This document shows, piece after piece, positions 36,366 to 47,248 of a stretch of DNA of 64,000 bases. Within the stretch, counting starts at the first letter, position 1. The number at the start of each line of letters is the position of its first letter. This DNA comes from Sipunculus nudus. Its lineage: Eukaryota; Annelida; Sipuncula; Golfingiida; Sipunculidae. The DNA lies in contig CM049314.1 in assembly GCA_026874595.1 (NCBI GenBank), positions 26,983,729 through 27,047,728 on the forward strand, in the 5' to 3' direction. The position numbers were made by a program, and so were the translations under genes. Below the pieces are notes generated by a model that was given only the letters and a program-made list of their open reading frames with translations, had not been told where the DNA came from and did not search any database.

Positions 36366-39300
36366 TGTGATTAATGAGTTTGGGTTTAACATCCAGCATT
36401 TCCTGGCGATGTTCGTCTCCCAAATAGCGCAGGCAACTTTGGTTTGTGATATCATTGGTGTGGGAGACAATTCCGGGACACGTGGTCAACTTATCAGCAC
36501 CGTCCTGACTTTAGCTGCCCTATCGACATCTCTGCAAACAACATTTGGAAGTAGGTCAGTAAATCATTTCACAATAAGTTTTCAGAAACATCAAAACCCT
36601 GCCCAGAATACCGTCATTAAACTCTGATATGTAGGTATACACAAATGTCACGGTTCAACAATTCAGTTCAATATCACCTGCAGCCTAAAAGCTTTATTAC
36701 AAGTAACAGCCCTAAGAGTGAGAATTAAACTTGTTTATGGAGATCCAGATTATTTCCAAAAATTAATACATTGTACGTTAGGTATTTTCCAACCCTCAAC
36801 AAAATTACAACAAGATCTCTTCGGAAATTATTGCGTAAATTTGCGAAAAGACAACCAGAGGATGAAGTATTTAATACCTCTCGCCACCTGTCGGAGGTCT
36901 AATAACCACTGAACCAAGTCTAGATATTATATATACCCCTGGTATCAGACAATTTCTGTGTACCAAATGCACTGGCTTTATTCAGTTCCAAAACATTTTA
37001 ATGATTACCCGCATGTTTAACGAATATATGTGAACATGTCTCATGGGAAACGACACGGGTGTTTAAGTTTTCCTAACGTAGTAAATTAAACGTTCCACTG
37101 CCTTTATTTAAATCATATTGAAAATTAAACATGTCACCAAATTGTACGCCCGTCCACATCTTTTTAGCAAAGACTTATTTTCATTCCCAAAGCATGCGAA
37201 GAAAAAAAAGACTCCCTAATTCATTTTCCTGATATTTTTCATTAAGACTTAAAGCATACTTTTCTCTAATTCGGATGCATTGTTGACTTGTGACATCTGT
37301 CATCTAAGATTTCGCCAATTCAGTGAGGCAACGCTAAGCAAATCCTTCTTATTTTATATGATGCTTATTTTATTCTGATGCATATATTGGGGAGGGGATA
37401 GAGAGCTTTATTTCTTTAAAAAACTTTTTTTTTCATTTAATTTAAACAAAAATAATTATGATTACGACCCACAGAAATGTAGCAAATGCATTATGATTAT
37501 CTCTATCAAAGAATTCACAATTTCCCGTTAGTGTAATGTTCAGATGTAAATCATATTAGAACAGCTATTTATTTTAACGATATTCTACATTTTACATATT
37601 AAATAGTAAATTTGTCCTCATGGATTTATAAATTTGTCGTTTTTACTATGGTTGTTACAAAATAAAGATCATCATAACTTTGTTATACAGTATGGATATA
37701 ATTGTGATCGTTTTTTAACTGATGTGTGACATAAAGTTTCTGATAACGATAGTTTGAATTATATTCGGTTAGACTGCCGATAGTTCAAGGAATGTGCTCG
37801 TCCTTTCTATTGCCTCTGATGGTAATATCGTCTTTACCGAAATGGCCAACTGAAGGTAAGATTGTGGTACTTAGTAATCCCATTCCTAGAATCACCTTTT
37901 TCTGCTATCCTTTAGAAAGGAGCAATGACAGTGAAACAGAATACCTCAATTATGTTTATTGTAGTGCTCTGATAAGCCAGTAACCCTTTATTGTAACCTT
38001 TACTCGTTATGGAGGAAATTATATTTTAATATTTTAAATAATATGGGACACGTTACAGCGTTAGTATATCAGAAAGTTAAATCCGCTTTATTTATCATTT
38101 GTCTTCAAATCACAGGACGGACTTGTATTTGCATGTGTAAGGTTTTGTTTATTACAAACTATCAATTTCTGAAGATGTCAGACATAGTTTCGCGGTATTG
38201 TAAATACAATCGATTCCAGGTTAAAAACAGTTGTCTTAATATTTCACAGGAGCGAAGAATTGCACAAGAGGAGAACAAGCTAACTTTACCAACACAACCT
38301 CCAACACTCAGAATGTGACGAAGTCTAATTTAACCATACTTGATGACTGGCAGGACTGCTATACATCGGATATATGGAAAATGAAAATGATAGAGGCAAA
38401 AATTTCTACATAATCTTTTAGGATTCTATAAATCTCACATAAGTATTCCTTTGAAAATTTAAAAACATTTTACTAGTTTCACATGTGAAATTTTAGTGGA
38501 TATTTCTCAGCCTCAGAAATTTTAGTGGTTATCACTCAGCCATTTGTGGTTCAAAATATTTTTTTCTACAATAAGTTTTAGATATATATTCTAAAATGGA
38601 CATTTATATTTTTACTATCTCGTCTTTACTATCTTTATTGGGAAGACGGTTATAGGTGAGCATTGCAATAATGATTTATTTGTGTACATTTTAAATACTA
38701 TGTTAAGGTTAACCTTAGAGATAACACAAGCCGAATGAAAAACCTTTCGGGGTGAATTTAAATAATGTTTTAACATAATTGCCAGATTTGTTGTAGCAGT
38801 TAAAGGTATTAATATTGTTATTCAGTTATATGCCATTCATTTACATAGTTTTAGATCTAGCTATATAAGCCCGTATCATAAAGCTAGAACATGTAGAGCA
38901 CATTCTCAGCTTTTATTTAATGTACATGTCAGGGAGTACCAGAGCAGTAGCTTCCATACACATGAGACGGCTTTAATACCATAATCTGAAACTTAATTTT
39001 TTTAAGTATCAATAATTGTTAAAACATAGCATTCCTGAGAGGAATAAAATTTATATATTGAAAAAGTCGTGTATGTAGAGATATAATGTCATCCACAAAT
39101 ATATTGTCATATAATATCTATATTAGGCTCAAGGCGGTTTGATTGCGGCTGCTTTCACAAATGTGATTATCGGCTTCTCGGGAGTCCTTGGTCTCGTTCT
39201 GCCGTATGTGCGCCACCTGACGGTCGCAGTTGTAATCACAATGATCGGGTTTCCCATGGCAAACCTTGGAGCCAGGCTGGCAGGCCAAAGTTGGCCTATC

Positions 39301-42300
39301 GCCGTATCGTGAGAATACTTAAAAAATGTTAAGAAGGTTTAAAATTATTTTATACTACCTTGGTGCGTTGAAGTCGCCTTATCATATGTCATGGAAGGCA
39401 AAATACTAGCTAGTGATGTTATAGTTTCAGTAAACGGGTACGGCTGCTCTAGCTTCAGAGAATGCAATGTAAGAGTTAAGGTTGATACTCTACCGATTTA
39501 GTGAACGAAGGACATATTAGGGACAACCAAATTTCAACACGTTCATATTGGCTATAACGAAGACGTATGGCATCATATTATATTCTTTAATTTATTTGTA
39601 TTTTATCATTGAGTATTTGTTCCTAGCACCGTTACCGTGGCAACAATATTCGGACAGTATTTCACCTACATCAAGTTACCCATTCCGGTTTTCTTAATTA
39701 AGAAGAAAAAGTGGGAAATAAGACGAACACCTGTATTCTCAACATATCCAGTGAGTATGAATAAAAAATGTAATTTGACATGTTATGTTTTATTCCACGT
39801 ATCGCTTTATGCGCGCTTACATGATATTAACTGAGAATTCCGTATTTCTGCAGGTTCTATTGGCAATGTTACTGGTGTGGACGTTATGCGCCATACTAAC
39901 GGCAGGTGGCGCCCTGCAAGCGGGGTCGCCATGGAAACAAACAATAAGGACAGACACCAAGATACAGGCCGTGAGAGATGCGGCATGGATCAGATTCCCA
40001 ATGCCTTGTAGGTATCATACTAAGAGATATGAAGCTCATCAAAAAGAAATATCACGTGAATTTAAGTTTGAAAGTTACAGTGACAGTATTTTATTAAATT
40101 TTCTCTTGTAGTTCAGTGGGGCATGCCGTCATTTTCCGTCCCTGGGTTCATCGGGATGTTCTTTGGAGTGCTGGCCAGCACAATCGAAAGTATAGGCGAC
40201 TATTACGCATGCGCAAGGATGTCCGGTGCATCAAAACCTCCGGTGCATGCCATAAACAGAGGTAATACAGAGGTGGCTGTGGGCTTTGTTCACTATCCTG
40301 ACACTTTTTAGAGACTACAACACATATTTCTTTGAAATATCAAGATAATCCTGTCAATCCGTTTTCAGTTTCCTCAACAATTCAAGTGTGCACCTCACAT
40401 TGAGAAAATATAGGACACTGCATGTGTCATAAGCCGGATTGAATTTGCATAAATCTTAGGCCATTTGTTTCGAATATTTAAACCAGATGGCAGTTAAGAA
40501 TAAAATAATGTTAAAAATGAGCATACATTTTCTTCGTATAATGGAAATGTACATTTGATAAACTGATTATCTCTTGCATGTTACAGATGGAGGGGAGTGC
40601 GAAAATTGTTAGCGGGTTTTCTTATTTGGTGCGGGTGTCTGACACTGTCTGTTAAAATGAAAGGACACGTAAATAATTGCCCGGATGCATTTAAACCCGG
40701 CAGAGTGCCAATTTGGAATATAAGGTAACATAAAAATGTATGTTACTTGGTTACAATTTCTTTTTATCATTATTTATTCAGGGATCGGGACGGAGGGATT
40801 AGCAAACCTTCTATGTGGAATTTGGGGCACTGGAGTTGGCGTGACGTCGTACACTACAAATATCGGCATTATCGCTGTGACGAAGGTATGTCCCGTGATG
40901 TTCACTCTGTAAACGTGGAATAAGCATTTAGGAAATAAAGATATATTCAAATAGAAAGTATAGAAACAGCTACCAAGAGTCCGTGTAGAGTTGTAGGGAT
41001 ACTAAAATTCAAGCAGCTGCACATTAACCATGTATGCACGATGCTCTAGAAATACATGTTTACTGACCTACATTTTTATATTTTATATTTTATATTACTA
41101 GAAGTGAGTTTTTATAATGATCATCTTAAGACAGCTTGTCAATCTTTCCGGGCCATTCCGGGACGTTTCTTTGAAATCAGCTGAAATCATTTTAGGTACA
41201 GTGTACACACTCGAAAAATAAACATGATATTTTGTTTAAAATCGGTTCGAATTTGGATTATGAATGTTATTATTGAGCCGAAACTTTTACTGCCAGTTCG
41301 AGGGTTTTATAGCCATACAATTTCGGCGGTTACTACCAAAAGTTTCCCCTTATGTAGTCTTACCTTTACCCCTTGTAATTCATTGCAAGTTGACTCAAGG
41401 CCGTCGTAGACGGGGCAACTCGGCCCGCGCTTATACCATTTAGGCTCTAGAGAACAAGTGAGCTTTTTCACTTTGCCCCAGGATAGCCTACTTTACCACA
41501 GGGGCAGCCAATTAATGGGTCAATCCACTTATAGTTAAGGGGACAGTAGGTAACTCAGGTGTCAAATGGTAGAACAAACATACAGGTAGAATAAAGACAA
41601 CTAGACAGGTAAGAAATTAAACGTTAAACAAAAAAAAAGGCAAGAGACGAACCTAAAACATGAAACACCAGTCTTTTATTTTGAAACCTTTATCTTATTA
41701 CTAAGGTGAGACTGATTTTCATTTCTTTTGTCTCATTTTGTGGTACATAAAAGTGAACAATGCCGAGTTAGTAAAATGTTATATAACTGAAATGCTTATA
41801 CTGAAAGGTATTCGCCTTAAAAACCCAATAAAAACACCATATTGAACAGGTCGGAAGCCGCCGTGTGGTACAGTTTGCCGCTTTGTGGATGCTTCTTTCC
41901 GGGCTTTTTTCAAAGCTTGGAGCGCTGTTTGCCACAGTTCCCAGGCCAGTCATAGGTGGAGCTTACCTCTATATCGTAGGTTTGTCAAATTGCTCTTGAT
42001 CAAGATTTTTATATAATACCTTTTATTTTGTATAGTAGTTCTTCAAAATCAATTTCTGTCTCCTAATATCTGAAAAACAGTAGACGAATTCAGGTTGAAT
42101 TTTAAGCAATTGCATTTAAGTTATAAAACTAAAAATCAGGACGACCTACCTTTACGATTATATAAAATATTACTTCGAATTAAAACATGAACAAAGTGTT
42201 GCGTTCGAAGTTTACTTTATACCATTTACCTTTGTAGAAAATGGACAATTGCAGAAAACATAAGGAGAAAACAAGACCAACATATGGTCAATGAATAACC

Positions 42301-43642
42301 ATTCTTTAATGTTTTTTGCATGATACTGAAGTTCAGATCGTGCTCTGAGTTGCAGGTTTTATAATCTCAGCCGGTCTTTCGGAGCTTCAGTTTGTCAACT
42401 TAAGTCGGACAAGAAACATGTGTATACTTGGAATATCTCTGGGTGTTGGAATCTCTGTACCGGCGTGGATCAAAGCTAACCCGAACGCCGTGGCTTCTGG
42501 TAAAAGAAGAACTATATTAATAATGTCGATTTATCTTGCATATTGTCTACTCTTTTTTGTCTGCCCCGTAAATACTCTGGTCGCAGTTTTTTTATTGTAG
42601 GGTTTCAAATTAGTGGTATTCGCGAAATGGTGAAGGCAAATTGAAATGTAAACTGAATTATACATAGTAACAGGTAAAAGATATCTGTTATAAATCAAAC
42701 CAGATCTTGCAACTTATCTTACATAATAAAATAGAATTTCAACTTGTTCAATATTTCCTTTGTTTCCGCTCTAATTATTGCGATTTTGAGCATATATTAT
42801 TTAATATGGTCAATTCATATAAGAATTGTTTACATTGTGTAGCCAACGACATTACATGGAAGGCCCACTTAGTTGTCCGCAACTTCTACGAACCATCTCA
42901 TATTGTTCTTCAGCTTACTGCAAAAAAAAACAAACTTCCTATATGCCTTCTGAAATAGTTAATATGATTCTTTCCAGTGACATAAGTTGAGACCTTGTTC
43001 TGTCACTAGATTATGTTTTCCCCCTGCGAGACCTTCACAAGTTACTCTTGAAGCCCAAATATCACCACAGGAACCTTTAAAATTAAAGCCAACAAGGTAG
43101 TTATCTGTTACGCTTATATGCTTTATATGCTTTATACGTATGCATTTTTTTTCAATAGGTAATACCAGTGTGGACCAGACATTGATCATGATACTTACAT
43201 CCACCATGTTCGTCGGAGGCGCCCTAGCGATGTTTCTGGATAATACAATACCTGGCAAGTAGACACAATGAACACATGGCACCTCTGTTTAATAATGACA
43301 CTTTAATAGTAAATTAAGGAACCAAGAAGTTAAAGTGGCATTCGAAAAGGCAAATGCAATATCAGAATTTCAAATATTGCGCATGCATATGGATTACATA
43401 TATCATGCTCCGTGAGACGTTATCTTTGTACCCAGTTTTAATTGGAAATAATTTTTTTTTACATTTGAAATCTTTAAGATCCAGATCGCAACTCCAAGGG
43501 AGATACTTCTGTGGAGGAGGATAGACGTTTTACCACTTACGACTTCCCATGCGGTATGAGATGGATACAAAGAATTAACTACTTCAAATATCTCCCGTGT
43601 TCTCCAACCTTCAAAGGATGCTCCAGATGGAACGAGAAGTGA
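33483..43642 (+). CDS. SLC23 family nucleobase/ascorbate transporter, complete 13-exon gene
   Basis: Complete gene of 592 codons plus stop. Exons: 33483-33626, 36397-36554, 37773-37855, 38250-38395, 39127-39308, 39627-39750, 39854-40007, 40112-40261, 40782-40885, 41850-41979, 42356-42499, 43159-43254, 43479-43642. The lengths sum to 1779, phases agree, and exon boundaries match the gene at 2542-11104. Family marks: [15 protein letters not shown] then H across intron 1 (Q48/H49), [10 protein letters not shown] in TM3, ESIGDYY (356-362) with [21 protein letters not shown] signature region [10 protein letters not shown] (406-415), and C-terminal [12 protein letters not shown]. Expected in the plasma membrane with the 7+7 inverted-repeat fold; ascorbate or nucleobase substrate not decidable. 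Exon 4 is 36 bases longer than in the other gene, and its loop has five N-glycosylation sequons. Introns 4 (GAG|GCAAAA) and 12 (CTG|GCAAGT) appear to use GC donors. The signature starts with Thr instead of Q/E/P. Confidence 0.93.
33984..34035. repeat. (TA)n microsatellite in SLC23 intron 1
   Basis: A TA run in intron 1 of the plus-strand SLC23 gene. Confidence 0.9.
36319..36361. repeat. (TA)n microsatellite upstream of SLC23 exon 2
   Basis: The TA run ends about 35 bases before the exon 2 acceptor (ATCCAG|CATTTCC). The sequence between has little pyrimidine tract, so the TA run overlaps where the branch site should be. Confidence 0.9.
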
Positions 43643-45634
43643 AGTCATCGAGCACAGGGAACGAAAGTAGAATTGCACCGCACTTTGTATGTCATTTGTA
43701 ATATGCCGGTATATTTAAACGTTCAAACTGAGCTTACGGCATATGAAAAAAAGGTTTTTTTTACTGGATATTGTGAATATAACCTTCGAAATTGTTTGAG
43801 CAATAGACATAGTGTCAGGTGGTTCTACACAATTCTAATTTATCTATTTAAGCTTCTTCTCCAGATAATGCAGAAATACCGGTAGCAATTTGGTGTTATT
43901 ATCAGCTCATATCACTCCAAAGAAAACAAACTATGCCTTTGAATCTAGGACCCCTTTGGCGAAAAACGAGAGCTCCACTAAGTGTGGCTGGAGATCTTGT
44001 CGAACCGTTTCCTTTGTATTGCTAGAGAGACGGGTCAATATCTCACATTCGACGATTGAATATAAGCGGTTAGTGGTAATGACCAAAATTAATTATGCTC
44101 TGATACATATACCTTTATCCAAATCTATCTAATACAAGGCTTGGTTTAAGATGTTCAGGTCCATGTTTGGAAATGAATATATTTCCATGAAAACCACTGT
44201 AGACCACTTAAGCTTAGTTTATTTATGGATAACGTATGTCCATGAAGTTATAAAGCAGTGTTCCTGTTACACAGTACAGTTAATTAAGAGCCCTACCTTT
44301 CCACCAATAAGCCAGACCTTTCTTTTTTTCGCTACATACCTATTAATTAATTTTAAGGAATGTAGCATAGGATACACTGGGACCCATGAATTTTTTTTTT
44401 TGCACTACAGCAAAAGTAAATTCGCTAACCTATAAAGGGGTCTGTAAAATTAAATTGAACAAAACTCCAAAGGTTATTGACATTCAAGAACAAAGGAATA
44501 AGCAAGTTGTTGCTTGTTGTTTGTTTGTTTACATGATATAAACATATGCAAGTTAGGCAGTATTGAGGTCAGCAGGGGTCAAAAAGTCATAACATTTACG
44601 TTGGTAAAATCTAGAAACTAGTGAATCACCGTCACTGTGTTTGGTAGAAATAGATCAAACTACAAATGTGTTGCCTGAAAGAGGCTTACATCACACATTC
44701 ATGGGGCTTTGGCTTACACGTTTTCAAAAATTTATCAAAAACCTGAACAAATGACATTGAATTAAAGCATTTTGTGAGTAACGCCATGCCAGGAGGTAAG
44801 GGGAAAAAGAATAAAAACAAATCGAAAGTTTATATCTGATTCAGTAAATACTTTTTCCTTGCCTGTTAATATTACATATAAAATGTGTAAATTAGGCTGG
44901 TCAGCATTAATCTAGATTTGGTCATCAGGTCATGAAATTTAGTCCTCAGCCCAGTTCTAGATACCAGTCACTCATATTTACTCCGTTTCCTCGAAAAAGA
45001 TTAAATTATGAAATTATGACCTGAAATAGGTTTCTTACATACACTCAGACAGCTATGGTTTACTCATGTTAATGATAATTATTTACAAAAGGTGCAATTT
45101 TAAAATTTTGTGAGAAACGTCATGTCAGGGGTAAGGTGAATTAAAATGGCAATAATGCCGAAAATCCAAAATGAAGAAGAAAATGTGCCAAAATATCAAT
45201 TAAGGTATACCCATTCGCGTGATATATAAATTATGCAAATTAGGTCAGCGAAAAAGTCAACTAGATTCAACGGTTATGGCATTTTCGCTTGACCAAAATC
45301 TATAAATTAGTGATTCGTCATTGCTTTGTATACTGGGAATTGTTAAAAGATCAATTTATCAGGGGGTGTCCTTCACTTCCCAACTTATAAAATTCAAAAT
45401 GGCGGCCAATACAGCGGTCCAGCCTGATTAATTAATAAAGGGGCGTAAACAGAGGGTATTTGCTTATGTTAACGTAGCTTTATCAGTCAGGTGTAGTTAC
45501 CAGGGGACCTAAACGGTCATTAGTAGGGTAATTGTTCGTATCTGCTTTGATGAATTGTTATACGTGTTTCCGGTTTTTGTTTGTATGGCTTCTCTTGTTG
45601 TGTATCAAGGTTTGTTGATAAAGGGGAACAAATA

Positions 45635-45676
<42 letters not shown>

Positions 45677-46748
45677 AAATAAGGCATTTTACATGCCCAC
45701 CTTGCTGGGTGAAAATATTTGTTTTTTTGGTGTGTAATAGTGGCGGTGCAACTGGTTCTGTTTGGCAAATTCTACATTTCAGACAGGGATAGGAGGGGTC
45801 AAAATGTCAAGTAAATTTAAGAAATATGGAATACGTGACGTCAGATTGGAGGTTTTATTTTAATTTTCAGTAATGGGAATAAATCGAGGGTTTTCTTAAT
45901 TCTTTAATTATCCGAGGCAAGTCAAATGTTTAATTGTACATACGGATTCTATATTTTTTTCCTTGTCTCAGTAGTCCGTGAGGTGTTTTTTTACATCTTT
46001 AAGAAAGCGGAGGATAAGGTCGGGGTTGGAGGAGGAAGTGGGGCTCAATTGCACCATGCTGTATAAATATGCTCCTGTTTTGTGAAACTATCTATTATTA
46101 TTAGTTTACTAAACAGTATGAGGGATAATAGAAGCTCATTTAATGGCAGATCCTGGGATCATAAAGGATAGCGATTGTTTATCACTTCCCTGGCATTGTA
46201 TTGTTTGGGAACGATTATGCTAAATCTTCCCTGTTCTAGATAATAAGGCAATATGTTTAATGTCTGTGTGAGGAAACTTCTCTTGACTTGTGTGTGAAAA
46301 AAACCCTCTTCCTGTTTTCTTGAGCCATTTTTTGTTAAACATCGCTTGATTCATTAATATCGTTATGCATAATTGTTTCCAATCCTATTGTTAACGCCTA
46401 ATTATATCTGATCGAAACGTTTTTGCATCATATTCAGTTATATTTACTCATACCATCATGTATTTATGGGATTTGACATATGCGCATTAAGTTAATTAGG
46501 CCAACGCAGTTTTCATTGAGACGCGTCTTAACCTTCTATACAACCAAACAGTTCAACGTGTAGATAGTAGAGTATATTTCTTCATATTTTGAAGTAAACA
46601 ATTTAGTTACAGAAAATAGCAAATTCTAATAAATACTGCATTGCTGGTTGACCACATAAAAAAAATTGTGTGAATATGGCCTGCTGGTGTCAACAACAAA
46701 AATTGAATCATTACAACAGACGTTTATTTCTGAGGAGAAGGTACTACA
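43643..46748. other. intergenic within left duplication block; repeated 80-100 bp motifs
   Basis: No gene is supported. A segment with GGTCAAAAAGTCATAAC...AAAATCTAGAAACTAGTGAATC near 44577 recurs in degenerate form near 45250 and near 55800 in the other block. A (TA)n(GT)n run lies at 45634-45676. Open frames at 43673, 43890 and 44151 have no domain and no conservation in the sister block. Confidence 0.5.
45634..45676. repeat. (TA)n(GT)n microsatellite
   Basis: A TA run passing into a GT run. The sister block has a comparable TA/TG region at about 56720-56797. Confidence 0.9.
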
Positions 46749-47248
46749 ATGATTGGCTTGATGTTATTCATATTGGTCCTCTTTATGAAGTCCCCAGGAG
46801 GTACGTGGTCTTGTATAAAGACTAATCCCTGCATTATGCGCCCAATGAAATCATGGAATAGAATCCTTACAGAAGTGACCGGGCTATCAGCAGCTCCATT
46901 CGTCAATCTCGCAGGATGCCACATGAAAGAACTACAAAGTTCCCCGTTTAACGAGCTAAAGAAAGTAACTGTCCTTGTACTATCACACACCAATATAACC
47001 GTAGTTCGACGGTCACATCTTTCAAAAAATCCGTATAAAAAGGACTTTACTTCCCTGCACCGCTTTATGAAGACATGTCTGATGATGAAACCAGGGGAAC
47101 TACAAAGACAATAATCAGTTCATTTCGGTCTTGTTTTCTGTGTCTTATTTGATCCAGCCGAGAAAAAGATGCAGAAGATATGCGAGACCTGAATTACATT
47201 GAGCCTGTGGGTTACGAAAACCCATGGCATATCGGGTATTCTAATTAG
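46749..47248 (+). pseudogene. truncated LRR-Ig receptor gene (internal deletion)
   Basis: This is the sister copy of the intact gene at 57918-59486. It starts at the equivalent ATG and keeps the signal peptide and N-terminal region (GTWSCIKTNPC, SAAPFVNLAGCHMKEL). After VVRRSH it jumps from sequence equivalent to 58225 to sequence equivalent to 59291. This removes a segment equal to 1065 bases in the intact copy: nearly all leucine-rich repeats, the Ig domain and the membrane segment. The 3' part of the cytosolic tail is still recognisable in nucleotide sequence (codons for MRDLNYIEPVGYENP, ending at TAG 47248). It is out of frame with the start, because a 1-base net change lies before the junction and more shifts lie after it. 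The open frame from the ATG ends at 47114 after a nonsense tail. A short secreted product is formally possible, but nothing supports it. Confidence 0.9.

Noticed and set aside
43673-44435. Series of 70-94 codon plus-strand frames after the intact SLC23 stop codon
   Set aside because: No domain, no splice logic, and the sister block does not keep the frames.
44560-45360. CRISPR-like or functional tandem array
   Set aside because: The repeated motifs are degenerate, hundreds of bases apart and without regular spacers.
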